This document shows, in pieces, positions 17,061-25,311 of a stretch of 64,000 nucleotides of DNA; within the stretch, counting starts at the first letter, position 1, and every line of letters starts with the position of its first letter. Position numbers and translations under genes: made by a program. A model generated the notes under the pieces. It was not told the DNA's origin. It saw only the letters and a list, made by a program, of their open reading frames with translations, and ran no database searches. Source of the stretch: Roseiarcus sp963758335 (GTDB lineage: Bacteria; Pseudomonadota; Alphaproteobacteria; Rhizobiales; Beijerinckiaceae); assembly GCA_963758335.1 (NCBI GenBank), contig CAVWVF010000004.1, positions 1,116,001 to 1,180,000 of the forward strand, written 5' to 3'.

Positions 17061-17312
17061 ATGACAAATGAAAGTGGACCGATGACAGTGCCCGCGCAAC
17101 ACCTCAAGCCGGCATCGCGCGACGAGTTGGCGAACGCGCTCGCCTTTGCGCTCCGGTTCGAGGGCCGCAAGCGCGTCCACAACGCGGATGAGATCATGGC
17201 CGAGATTGTGGCAAAGCGGCTGGTTGAGCATCTGGAGCGTGCCGGCTTCGTGGTGATGAAGCGGCCACCGATCATAGGCGCGGCTGCTATCGCTCGCGGG
17301 CATGAGGGGTGA
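17061..17312 (+). CDS. Plasmid/phage small conserved protein
   Basis: ATG 17061 (MTNESGPMTVPAQHLKPASR), 83 aa. The centre DELANALAFALRFEGRKRVH and DEIMAEIVAKRLVEHLERAG, then FVVMKRPPIIG, is a pattern I recall from many Rhizobiales plasmid and phage proteins of unknown role. It ends 2 bp before the next start. Confidence 0.7.
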   Translation: MTNESGPMTVPAQHLKPASRDELANALAFALRFEGRKRVHNADEIMAEIVAKRLVEHLERAGFVVMKRPPIIGAAAIARGHEG

Positions 17313-17313
17313 C

Positions 17314-17670
17314 ATGACATTGCTCGGCCGCCTGATCGAATGGCTACGGCGAAAGCCGGTGGGCGACGACGGGCCACGATCCATCCGTAAATCGAGCGAT
17401 CGACGCGAGCGCGAACCGGACGTTGATCCGCTCGAGCAGCTTGTCCGCATCGTCGGCGATGCCGGCGGCGCCGCGCCGCGACCTCGCACCCAGCCAACGA
17501 ACGCGCGCCGCGGCCGGGTGTTTCCCGCCGAGTTCGGCGCGGTCGACCTTGAGCCTTATGGCCGAAGGGTGCCGGGGTGGACGGGCGGCCTTTGGGTCGC
17601 CCTTTTTGATTCCGCGCGTTGCCGAACCGGCGCGCGCCACCCAATCCCCCCAACCTCAAGAGACAAAGCC
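17314..17670 (+). CDS. Hypothetical ORF running in frame into DUF3768
   Basis: ATG 17314 (MTLLGRLIEWLRRKPVGDDG) starts a protein with PDVDPLEQLVRIVGDAGGAA. After about 17530 the sequence no longer looks like protein (it contains a terminator-like stem), yet the frame stays open and joins the DUF3768 gene in frame. The real stop is probably lost through an indel. The end coordinate is nominal. Confidence 0.4.
17583..17612 (+). terminator. Terminator-like stem before DUF3768 gene
   Basis: GGGCGGCCTTTGGGTCGCCC followed by TTTTTGATT: a 5-bp GC stem (GGGCG/CGCCC) and a run of five T. It lies where the preceding ORF should have ended. Confidence 0.5.
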
Positions 17671-18012
17671 ATGACCAGCGAAACCGTGTCCACCGCCGAA
17701 CGTATCCGCGCCCTCAACGACGCCTTCCGCCGCACCTTCGTCGGGGGTGCCGTCATGATCACCGCCGGGGTCGAAGCCATGCCGGGCGATCAACGTCGCT
17801 CGCTCCTCGAGAAGGTCCGCGGCTTCGACGCCTTCACCGACGACAACGATCCCCACGGCGAACATGACTTCGGCTCGATCGACGAGGGCGGCGTCCGCTG
17901 CTTCTGGAAGATCGACTTGTACGACCGCGCGATCGAGATGGGCTCCCCCGATCCCGCTGATCCCACCATCGCCACGCGCGTGCTGACGATCATGCTCGCC
18001 GACGAATATTGA
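17671..18012 (+). CDS. DUF3768 family protein
   Basis: ATG 17671 gives 113 aa: AERIRALNDAFRRTFVGGAV, ITAGVEAMPGDQRRSLLEKV, DAFTDDNDPHGEHDFGSIDE, FWKIDLYDRAIEMGSPDPAD, RVLTIMLADEY. The acidic 'NDPHGEHDFG' core and 'FWKIDYYD' motif are typical of DUF3768, a family common on alphaproteobacterial plasmids and integrative elements; function unknown. It is followed by a tyrosine recombinase gene in the same direction. Confidence 0.85.
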   Translation: MTSETVSTAERIRALNDAFRRTFVGGAVMITAGVEAMPGDQRRSLLEKVRGFDAFTDDNDPHGEHDFGSIDEGGVRCFWKIDLYDRAIEMGSPDPADPTIATRVLTIMLADEY

Positions 18013-18131
18013 GCGCCCAGCGAGCTTCCCGCGAGCGGGTGAGCCTTCCCAACACACACGCCAACTCACGCGCCGTCGATGACGCGACGGCGCTCGCTCC
18101 ATCACCCCCATCAACCTCAGGAGACATCCCA

Positions 18132-18707
18132 ATGCCCGGCAAACAAGCCAAAGTCGTCACGCCCCCCATGCTGAAGCGCATGCTGCGCCGCGTCTCGCGT
18201 TCCTCGTTCCCCGCCCGCGACCGCGCGATGATCCTGCTGTCGGTCAAAGCCGGCCTGCGGGCCTGCGAAATCGCCGGCCTTGATTGGTCCATGGTGCTCG
18301 ATGCGCAGGGTCACGTTTCCGGCACGATCCACGTCCGCGACGTCATCGCGAAGAAGCGGGGCGGGCGGCGGATTCCCATGAATCCCGACCTGCGGCGCGC
18401 GTTGGAACGATTGGCGCGCACCACGAAGCCGATCGGGCCGGTGATCCGCTCCTATCGCGGCTCGCATTTGAAGGCGAACAGCATCGTGAATTGGTTCGTC
18501 GCGCTCTTCAAGCAGCTCGGCTACGAAGGCTGCTCGTCGCATTCCGGACGGCGCAGCTTCATCACGATCGCCGCCCGCGACATCCACCGCTCCGGTTGCA
18601 GCCTGCGCGACGTTCAGCTGCTCGCGGGGCATCGTTCGATCGAAACGACGGAACGCTACATCGACGGCGACACCTGCGCGCAGAGGCGATTGGTTGCGTA
18701 CGTTTAG
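18132..18707 (+). CDS. Short tyrosine recombinase, catalytic-domain only
   Basis: ATG 18132 (MPGKQAKVVTPPMLKRMLRR), 191 aa; the upstream open part is ignored because it lacks protein character. Catalytic features: KAGLRACEIAGLDW (Arg I), a beta turn KKRGGRRIPM (Lys), SSHSGRRSFIT (His-x-x-Arg), LLAGHRSIETTERYI (His and nucleophile Tyr). It has no N-terminal core-binding (SAM-like) domain, unlike typical 300-aa integrases. A paralogue of the same size points at it 205 bp downstream. It looks intact and probably acts in resolution or integration of the plasmid-like segment. Confidence 0.85.
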   Translation: MPGKQAKVVTPPMLKRMLRRVSRSSFPARDRAMILLSVKAGLRACEIAGLDWSMVLDAQGHVSGTIHVRDVIAKKRGGRRIPMNPDLRRALERLARTTKPIGPVIRSYRGSHLKANSIVNWFVALFKQLGYEGCSSHSGRRSFITIAARDIHRSGCSLRDVQLLAGHRSIETTERYIDGDTCAQRRLVAYV

Positions 18708-18912
18708 GGACAGGTCGCGCCGTGGGAGGCATGCATATCGCGCGGCGTCGGCGTGAGGCAGATCGCTCACCGGATTGGCCTATCGTCCGGAACGCTCTAT
18801 CGATAAGGGCGGATGCCCGAAACCTGAATCCGGCAGGCGCTAAACCAGGGCGAGTGGAGGCCGCAATCGACGGGACCAGCGGCTTATACGGCCTTCGACG
18901 GCAGAGGCGACG

Positions 18913-19500
18913 TCAAACCAGCTCAACGATCCGCCGTTGAGCGTCGGCGTGCGCTTCGATGTACCGCTGGGTGGTCGAAAGCGATGCATGTCCAGCCAAG
19001 AGCTGCACGTCTCTTAGCGACCCGCCGACGGCGCCGATCTTTCTGGCGGCGTTGGTGATGAATCCACGGCGTCCGCTATGGCTCGAGCAGCCGTTGAAGC
19101 CCAGGGCCCGATACCAGACGGCGAACAGGTTCACGATCGCCGCCGCGCTGGTCTGCCTGGCTCTTTCCGTCGTGACCACGAAGGGCGACGCCCGGCCCCC
19201 GACCTGAGCCTCTTGAATTTGAACGAGGGCCGCCTTCAATTCCTTGTTGAGGGGGATCACTCGACCAGACGAGCCCTTGCTCGCTTGATCGACGAGATGG
19301 ATCGCGTCGCCGATCTTTCCCTCGGCGTCGGTCAGCATCGCCCAGGTCAATGACGCTATTTCCTTGGCGCGCAGCCCTGCCCTCGCTGAGAGCAGGAAGA
19401 TCGCCCCGTTTCGCTCTGGATATCGGGTGGAAGTCAAATAGGCCAGGACCGCCTCCGTCTGGCCCTTGCTGAGAATTTTCGCTTGTCGTTTCAGGCCCAA
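18913..19500 (-). CDS. Short tyrosine recombinase, convergent paralogue
   Basis: ATG 19500 (MGLKRQAKILSKGQTEAVLA), 195 aa. ARAGLRAKEIASLTW (Arg I), SSGRVIPL, SSHSGRRGFIT (His-x-x-Arg), LLAGHASLSTTQRYIEAH (His, Tyr). It ends QRRIVELV, like the end RRLVAYV of the convergent gene. Also lacks an N-terminal DNA-clamp domain. All catalytic residues are present. The two genes share the family but are clearly diverged, so this is not a recent duplication. Confidence 0.85.
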   Translation of the reverse strand: MGLKRQAKILSKGQTEAVLAYLTSTRYPERNGAIFLLSARAGLRAKEIASLTWAMLTDAEGKIGDAIHLVDQASKGSSGRVIPLNKELKAALVQIQEAQVGGRASPFVVTTERARQTSAAAIVNLFAVWYRALGFNGCSSHSGRRGFITNAARKIGAVGGSLRDVQLLAGHASLSTTQRYIEAHADAQRRIVELV

Positions 19501-19685
19501 AGCTGCCTCCCCTAACTCGTTATCAATATCAACAATAACGGCATTTTAACACGAGTCAAGCGGCAAAGGCGGCGTCGCCTCGGAAAGAGCGGCGCGATGT
19601 CAATGGGTTGGCGTCACTGATGGCATAATTGAGATTTCAAAACGAGTTGGCAGCGCGAGTCGGTTCGATACGAAGGCGCGTCCTG

Positions 19686-20039
19686 TCAGCCGGCGAGCCG
19701 CCGCCACCAGGGCCGCTCTGTAAGCCGCTCGGCCCGCCCGCGCCACTCGTCGCGGTCCCGCTTGAGGTCGTCCAAGGTCTGACGCAGCTCCTCGTGGCTG
19801 GTCCTGATCCTGCCAAGGAGCTCCTGAATGTTTGAGATGGCGGCGTCGGCGGCCGAGAGCTTCGCCGCCAGATCGTTGGTCGCGATCGTTTCAGGCGGCG
19901 GGAGCTGGCGTAACGAGGCATTTGGGGCGCCGCCCTCTTCGGTCAACTCGGCGGACATGCGGACGGAGTTGATAGCGCGCCACATGGCCGCCCCGGTCTC
20001 TTCCGCCGCTTCACGAAACCTCAAAACAACCATTGCCAC
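19686..20039 (-). CDS. Coiled-coil plasmid protein
   Basis: ATG 20039 (MAMVVLRFREAAEETGAAMW), 117 aa. KLSAADAAISNIQELLGRIR and ELRQTLDDLKRDRDEWRGRA form a coiled coil, ending ERPWWRRLAG. The 'DRDEWRxxAE...WWRRL' tail is a hallmark I recall from small proteins near plasmid replication genes in alphaproteobacteria. Function unknown. Confidence 0.65.
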   Translation of the reverse strand: MAMVVLRFREAAEETGAAMWRAINSVRMSAELTEEGGAPNASLRQLPPPETIATNDLAAKLSAADAAISNIQELLGRIRTSHEELRQTLDDLKRDRDEWRGRAERLTERPWWRRLAG

Positions 20040-20093
20040 TCTCCCATGAGACCACTGCTGGGACGAAGGTGGTGCAACGTGGTTAACGAAATG

Positions 20094-20238
20094 TTAAGCC
20101 GTGCTCTGCGCCTCCGGTTCGATGAGCCGCAGGATCACGTCGGAGTGGCTCTCGCCGGTGCCGCGCATGGCCGTGAGGCGGTCGACGACGGCCGCCTCGA
20201 GCCAAATGAGGCGCTCGCCCTTGGCGTTGCCGCTCGGT
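20094..20238 (-). pseudogene. 3' part of a plasmid-type small protein
   Basis: The minus frame ending at 20094 reads GNAKGERLIWLEAAVVDRLT, AMRGTGESHSDVILRLIEPE, AQSTA. This RLIWL...VVDRL...GESYSDVILRL pattern belongs to small plasmid proteins with a ribbon-helix-helix look. An in-frame stop lies just upstream and there is no start codon, so the 5' end is missing. Confidence 0.5.
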
Positions 20239-20299
20239 TAAGGTCCACCGCGCGCAGGACGACATCGCTGAAGCTCGTAAAAGTTCGGGCCGGGGGCAC

Positions 20300-20750
20300 T
20301 TACGCCAGCCTCGGCCCGAGCTTCAGAGGGTCCGCGTCCGCCTCACGCAGAGGCTATTAGATTAGGTAGGTTTCCGCTCCATCACATTGCACCATGAGTC
20401 GGTCACTATGGGTTCCCTAGGCTCAGACATTTTTTTTGCCTCCGAAAAAGCGGAGACATTCCTGGGGACCTAGCCCAACTTCCGCGCTTTTCTAAGCAGA
20501 GTCCTTTTATTTCAATAAGATAGGACATTTGTTAGTCACTATGGACTGGGGTCCATCTCTGTAATGGCCTTGTACCCCCGAATCGCCTTGCAGATGTTAA
20601 CCCACTAACAATCACAGAAGCGCCGTGAATACAAGGGTTGCGCCGCACATTTTAGTCACTATTTTCTAACCTCGCGCTACGCCTTCCACGCACCTCAAGT
20701 ATTTCCAATAACTTAGCCTTCCTTGCGAGGTCGCCGGACTGAAAAATCAG
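20300..20750. other. AT-richer non-coding region, possible plasmid origin
   Basis: No gene. Base composition falls well below the surroundings. GTCACTAT occurs at 20402, 20535 and 20655 (twice as TTAGTCACTAT). It lies upstream of two plasmid-type small genes. These are features of a replication origin of a former plasmid, but no initiator gene is adjacent, so this remains a suggestion. Confidence 0.35.
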
Positions 20751-20774
20751 TCGCCCACGCCGGAAGTTGGGCTA
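20471..20774. repeat. Perfect 14-bp inverted repeat
   Basis: TAGCCCAACTTCCG at 20471-20484 and CGGAAGTTGGGCTA at 20761-20774. The right copy lies just before the IS630 transposase and may be its end; the left copy may be the end of a second, lost IS630. Confidence 0.7.
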
Positions 20775-21307
20775 GTCGCCAGCGTCATTGAATCTGTGGT
20801 GTTTTTCTGAATCTCTGTCGCGGCGATGCGGCGATGGAGGTGATTCGTGGCGGGCAGGGAGATTTCGGTGAAGAAATATGTGGTGAAGTTGAGCGCCGAG
20901 GAGCGCGAACGGCTGGAGGCGATGATTTGCGCGGGCAAGCATCCGGCACAGTCGCTGACGAAGGCGCGCATCCTGTTGAAGGCGGACGTGTCGGAGGCGG
21001 GCGAAGGTTGGAGCGACAGCGCGATCTCCGCGGCGTTGGACACCAGCATCAACAATATCGGCCGCACCCGGCGTCGACTAGTCGAAGAAGGCATGGTGGC
21101 GGCGCTGACCCGCAAATACAATCCGAACTCCGCTTGGCCGCGGATTTTCGACGGGGCGGCGGAGGCGAAATTGATCGCCCTGACCTGCTCGCCGGCGCCC
21201 GAGGGGTTCGCGCGTTGGAGTTTGCGCCTGCTCGAGGAGAAGGTCGTCGAATTGAACATCGTCGAGAAGGCCAGCGACAACACGATCGGAAGGACTCTAA
21301 AAAAAAA

Positions 21308-22461
21308 CGCTCTTATTGTGTTTCGTGTTGATACGGTCCGAGTCCGGCAGCGGCGGCGATCCAGGGAGCCGGGCCGCCATCGGCGGGCATGGCTTCGAGG
21401 GTTCGGCGCCAACTCAGGTACGTGGGAAGGTTTTCGGTGGCGACGCCGTGGAAGCGTCGCATCCACTCTTTGAGGCGTCCGTGGTAGGCGTTGACGTTGT
21501 TTATATGGAACTGCGATTCTTCGGGCTTGGGGTTGCCGGGCGCGGGTAGGACATGGACTTTGAGCTTGGCCCGCTTGGCGAAAGCGGTGATGGCCGAGCC
21601 GCCGTCGCAGCAGAAATCGGTTGAAGGCGGAATTCGTTCGCCGAACGCTTCTTTTAGGCTGGCGGCGTCGAGGCGGGACAGGACGGCGTCGAACGTGGCG
21701 CCGCTGCGGTCGCGAGCCACGACGACGGGAATCTGCTCGGCCGAGAGGCCGCGCTTGGCGGCTTTGCCGCCGCGGCGGCGCGCGGGCCTGGCGAGGCCGC
21801 CCCGCCGACCCTTTAAGGACTCGAGTATGAATGTTTCATCGGCCTCGACGATGCCCGAAAGGCTCTTGGGTTTGTCGAGGTTGAGAGCGGCGAGAAACCG
21901 ATGCCGCCATCGGAAGGCGGTGCTCGGGTGGATCTGGCAGCGGTCGGCCGCCTTGGCGAGGCTCTCCCCTTCGATCAGGGCTCGCGCCTGATCGAACCAG
22001 CGATCCTTGTTGTGCAGGCCGGCCACCGGAGTGCCGGTGAACGGATTGAAAGTCCTGCGGCATTCCACGCAGCGATAGCGCGGCAAACCTCTCGCCTCAC
22101 CCCAGGGCCGGACATCGAGCGCGCCGCAGCGCGGACATCCCGTCCGCGAATAACGCTCCTTTGCGATTTCCCGGAAAATATCGCGCTCGCCCGATGCGGA
22201 AAGCGTCGCCGCAACCGCATCGCTGCGCTCCTCGGCCCTCTTCGCGTCCCCCGCCGCAGACCTCGGTTCGCAGATCTCGACGCCCTCCTCACAGGGATCG
22301 TCAGCTTCCGCGAGCGCGAGCTCGCGAAACACGACACGGCGCTGCGCCGCACTCAACGACGACAGCGCGGCCAGCCATCCCGCGAAATCCGACGGCTTCA
22401 TCTTCGCCCCCAAAGCCCAGAGCCTTTATCGCTCATGTCAACACACATTGCAATAAGAGCG
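21308..22461 (-). mobile_element. IS1595-family insertion sequence
   Basis: Ends CGCTCTTATTG at 21308 and CAATAAGAGCG at 22461 are inverted repeats that extend imperfectly to TGTGTTGA. Eight A (21300-21307 and 22462-22469) form an 8-bp target duplication, the usual size for IS1595. Removing the element restores the IS630 reading frame. Confidence 0.9.
21313..22401 (-). CDS. IS1595-family transposase
   Basis: ATG 22401 (MKPSDFAGWLAALSSLSAAQ), 362 aa, apparently intact. The N-terminal zinc ribbon is present twice over: CPRCGALDVRPWG and RYRCVECRRTFNPFTGT. The catalytic core has GIVEADETFILESLKG, FCCDGGSAITAFAK and HINNVNAYHGRLKEWMRRF, matching the ISXO2/IS1595 DDE(N/H) pattern. The size and completeness suggest a recent arrival. 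Confidence 0.92.
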   Translation of the reverse strand: MKPSDFAGWLAALSSLSAAQRRVVFRELALAEADDPCEEGVEICEPRSAAGDAKRAEERSDAVAATLSASGERDIFREIAKERYSRTGCPRCGALDVRPWGEARGLPRYRCVECRRTFNPFTGTPVAGLHNKDRWFDQARALIEGESLAKAADRCQIHPSTAFRWRHRFLAALNLDKPKSLSGIVEADETFILESLKGRRGGLARPARRRGGKAAKRGLSAEQIPVVVARDRSGATFDAVLSRLDAASLKEAFGERIPPSTDFCCDGGSAITAFAKRAKLKVHVLPAPGNPKPEESQFHINNVNAYHGRLKEWMRRFHGVATENLPTYLSWRRTLEAMPADGGPAPWIAAAAGLGPYQHETQ

Positions 22462-23029
22462 AAAAAAAACGTCCTCAAGCCCCACCGCAATCGGCAATGG
22501 GTGATTCCGCCGGACGCCAACGCCGGCTTCGTCGCCGCGATGGAAGACGTGCTGGATACTTACCAGAAGCCGCGCGATCCCGATCGCCCCCTCGTCTGTC
22601 TGGATGAATCCTCCAAGCAGTTGATCGTCGAGACGCGCGCTCCGATTCCGGCCACACCCGGACGAGCCGTCCGGCACGATTACGAATACGAGTGAAACGG
22701 CGTAGCCAATATATTCATGATTTTCGCGCCGCTGGAGGGCTGGCGCCGCGTCAAGGTCACCGACCGCCACGCCGCCGCCGATTACGCGCAGGTGCTCAAG
22801 GAACTGTCCGACGTGCATTTTCCCGACGCCGAACAGATCAGGCTGGTCCAAGACAATCTGAGCACGCACACGCCCGCCTCGCTCTACGCGGCCTTTCCCG
22901 CGCCAGAAGCGCGCCGCCTCGCCAAACGGTTCGAATGGCACTACACCCCCAAACACGGAAGCTGGCTCGACATGGCCGAATCCGAACTCGGCGTCCTGTC
23001 GAGCCAATGTCTGAGCCGCCGCATTCCAG

Positions 23030-23580
23030 ACGCCCGCGCCCTTGAGCGCTGCCGAAATCGCAACCGCGTCTCCCTTCGGATCGAGGAGCTTCGCTTTCAG
23101 CGCCTGGAATTCGCCAAGCCGCCGCACGAAGTCGACCGGCGGCTCCGGCGCCGTCATGGGCACGCGCTTTTGCCGGCTCTGGTCCTGCAGGACGCGGATC
23201 AGCGTCCTAAAATGCTCCGGCAGGTCGAGGTCATAGACTTGGCCCAGCCAGCGCGGCACTTGCCCGAGTTCGCCGAGCCCGGGGCCTTTGACGGGCGAGA
23301 CGGTCTTGCCCTCCTGGCGCGCGAGCCGAATTTCGCGCCGAACGACCGGACTCGCCAGCGCCGCCGGCGTGACGACCAGCACGAAATGTTGAAGCGCTTT
23401 CGAGCGGATCGCTTCCTCAATCTGGCTCCACCAGTCCCGCCCGCCTTCGAGCGCGACGAGGTCCCGCCAGATCGAGAGGTCTTGCTTCCGCAGCTTCTTG
23501 CACAGGTCGGCGGCGAAGGCTGCGCCGTCCTTGCGCGAATACGAGACGAAGACGCGGGCCGACGTAGGGTCGGGCATCAA
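23030..23580 (-). pseudogene. TIR-STAND defence-type protein, truncated by IS630
   Basis: ATG 23580 (MMPDPTSARVFVSYSRKDGA) begins a TIR domain: FVSYSRKD (box 1), LSIWRDLVALEGGRDWWSQI, ALQHFVLVVTPAALASPVVR, EIRLARQEGKTVSPVKG. After a linker, VDFVRRLGEFQALKAKLLDP and AVAISAALKGAG lead into what in this family is the nucleotide-binding domain P-loop (GxGGxGKT). The sequence is cut exactly there by the end of IS630. TIR-STAND proteins are signalling or NAD-consuming immune proteins. The catalytic Glu of the TIR may be in WWSQIEEAI. Without the STAND part it can only be a free TIR domain fragment. Confidence 0.8.
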
Positions 23581-23966
23581 GCCCTCTCACGAATTCTCTC
23601 TCTCCGGCCCGACTTTCGTCTACGGCGAACTCCCGGACCGTCGGCCGGAGAGACGAACCGCTCGATTTATCGACGGATTCAAGCAGGCATTGCAACCAGC
23701 GTTCGCGTTGAGCGCCCTCGGCGGCCGCGAAATCCGAGACACGGCGCTCGGCTGCACTTGGGACATGACCCAAAATGTTTGATCGCCACGAGACGTTGCG
23801 CGCTTCGTTTTAGAGACCCTTCTCCAGGGCACGGACAGGCCTCTTCCTCCGAGGAGCCACCGCGGACGCTCCCATGTAGGATATTGGCAACTATCCCGCC
23901 TAACGTTGTCCATGTTTCGTGTTTGTTCTTGATTCTGGCGCCACTTCGGCGCCAGCCTTCACGACC
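23581..23966. other. No gene recognised
   Basis: Upstream region of the TIR gene; open frames lack protein character. Should contain divergent promoters for the TIR gene and the restriction-modification genes. Confidence 0.4.
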
Positions 23967-24176
23967 ATGACCGCGAATCACACAAAGCTAGACGACAGAG
24001 GCCGCCAAAGTCTTCGCCTCGATCCCGAGGTCCGGCAGGCGATCGACATGGCGCGTCTGCGTCGCGCCGGCAACATCTCCCGTAATACCTGGATCACCGA
24101 AGCGATCGCCGAGAAGCTTGCGCGCGAGCAGGACAACGACGCACCTCGCCGGAAGGCCGGTGGCGGCTATGTTTGA
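23967..24176 (+). CDS. Small ribbon-helix-helix-like protein before methyltransferase
   Basis: ATG 23967 (MTANHTKLDDRGRQSLRLDP), 69 aa. RQSLRLDPEVRQAIDMARL then RNTWITEAIAEKLARE is the strand plus two helices of a ribbon-helix-helix DNA-binding protein. It overlaps the methyltransferase start by 8 bp, so they are co-transcribed. It may regulate the restriction-modification genes; that is inference from position. Confidence 0.6.
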   Translation: MTANHTKLDDRGRQSLRLDPEVRQAIDMARLRRAGNISRNTWITEAIAEKLAREQDNDAPRRKAGGGYV

Positions 24177-25311
24177 CTTTTTCGAATTTTTCGCCGGCGG
24201 CGGAATGGTTCGCGCCGGCCTTGGCGGCGCCAAGTGGCGTTGCCGATTCGCCAACGACTTCGATCGCAAAAAGAGCGCCGTCTATCGCCGCAACTGGGGC
24301 GACGGAATTCTCAAGACGGCCGACGTCCGCACGCTCACGACCAAGGATATGCCTGGAGACGTTGACCTCGTCTGGGCGTCTTTCCCCTGCCAGGACCTTT
24401 CACTTGCCGGCTTCGGCGCCGGGTTGAAAGGCGACCGCTCCGGAACGTTTTGGCCGTTCTGGAGCTTGATGAAGGACCTGATCGCTGAGGGACGGCCGCC
24501 ACGCATCATCGCTCTCGAGAATGTCTGCGGCACGCTCACCTCGCATGAGGGCAAGGATTTTGCTGCGATCTGTTCGACCTTCGAGCGAGCGGGGTATGTT
24601 TTTGGCGCGGTCGTGATCGACGCGGCGCTGTTCGTCCCGCAGTCGCGCCCGCGCCTATTCATGATCGGCGTCCGCAGCGATGTGGAAATTTCAGCCGCTT
24701 TGACGCAGTCCCAGGCGTCGCCGCTCTGGCACACCCGAGCATTGCGGACGGCGCTTGACAACACGCCCGCGAAAGTTCGGGAAAATTGGATTTGGTGGTC
24801 GCTTCCCGAGCCGCCCAGGCGAAATACGAGCTTCGCCGATCTTGTCGAAGACAACCCGTCCGACGTGAAATGGCACACGCCGGCCGAGACGCGCCGCTTG
24901 CTCGGAATGATGAGCGACGTGAACCGGGCGAAGCTGGACGCTGCGAAAGGCGCCAGGCGGCTTGTCGGCGCCATCTATAAGCGCACGCGGTTGGACGAGG
25001 CCGGTCGCAAGGTTCAGCGTGCAGAAATTCGCTTCGACGACGTGGCCGGCTGTCTGCGAACGCCGGCGGGCGGCTCCAGCCGGCAGACCGTCATGCTCAT
25101 CGAGGGAAAAAAGGTGCGGTCTCGCCTGCTTTCGCCGCGAGAAGCCGCGCGTCTCATGGGATTGCCGGAAGAGTATGTGCTGCCGAACAATTACAATGAA
25201 GCCTACCACCTCGGCGGCGACGGCGTTGCAGTCCCGGTCGTCAGCTTTCTTGCGACGCACATTTTCGAACCGATCCTTGCCTCTGCGCTCGCAGGGCAAA
25301 AGGCGGCGTAA
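24169..25311 (+). CDS. DNA (cytosine-5) methyltransferase
   Basis: ATG 24169 (MFDFFEFFAGGGMVRAGLGG), 380 aa. Motif I FFAGGGMVRAGLG binds S-adenosylmethionine; motif IV FPCQDLSLAG has the catalytic Pro-Cys; motif VI is ALENVCGTL; motif VIII is SRPRLFMIGV; the target-recognition part is about residues 190-290; motif IX/X ends PREAARLMGLP and GGDGVAVPVV. All key residues are present, so the enzyme looks active. It would modify cytosine at C5 in an unknown target. The stop shares a base with the next start (TAATG), coupling it to the putative restriction enzyme. Confidence 0.95.
   Translation: MFDFFEFFAGGGMVRAGLGGAKWRCRFANDFDRKKSAVYRRNWGDGILKTADVRTLTTKDMPGDVDLVWASFPCQDLSLAGFGAGLKGDRSGTFWPFWSLMKDLIAEGRPPRIIALENVCGTLTSHEGKDFAAICSTFERAGYVFGAVVIDAALFVPQSRPRLFMIGVRSDVEISAALTQSQASPLWHTRALRTALDNTPAKVRENWIWWSLPEPPRRNTSFADLVEDNPSDVKWHTPAETRRLLGMMSDVNRAKLDAAKGARRLVGAIYKRTRLDEAGRKVQRAEIRFDDVAGCLRTPAGGSSRQTVMLIEGKKVRSRLLSPREAARLMGLPEEYVLPNNYNEAYHLGGDGVAVPVVSFLATHIFEPILASALAGQKAA

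Larger units (their letters stand above)
20847..23028 (+). pseudogene. IS630-family transposase, split by IS1595 and nonsense
   Basis: GTG 20847 starts MAGREISVKKYVVKLSAEER, with a helix-turn-helix N-domain (SDSAISAALDTSINNIGRTR). Coding stops at 21299 where IS1595 sits, and resumes at 22470 in the same frame (TLKK|NVLKPHRNRQWVIPPDAN). The DDE residues are VCLDESSKQ, VQDNLSTHT and WLDMAESELGVL. A TGA at 22691-22693 replaces a likely Arg codon (EYE-stop-NGVANIFM). The protein ends near 23028 after CLSRRIPD, truncated by about 40 residues at the junction with the TIR gene. Confidence 0.88.

Noticed and set aside
20440..20457. Hairpin CTCCG-AAAAAG-CGGAG next to a T8 run as terminator
   Set aside because: The T run lies before, not after, the stem on the plus strand, and the minus strand has A, so it does not fit a Rho-independent terminator.
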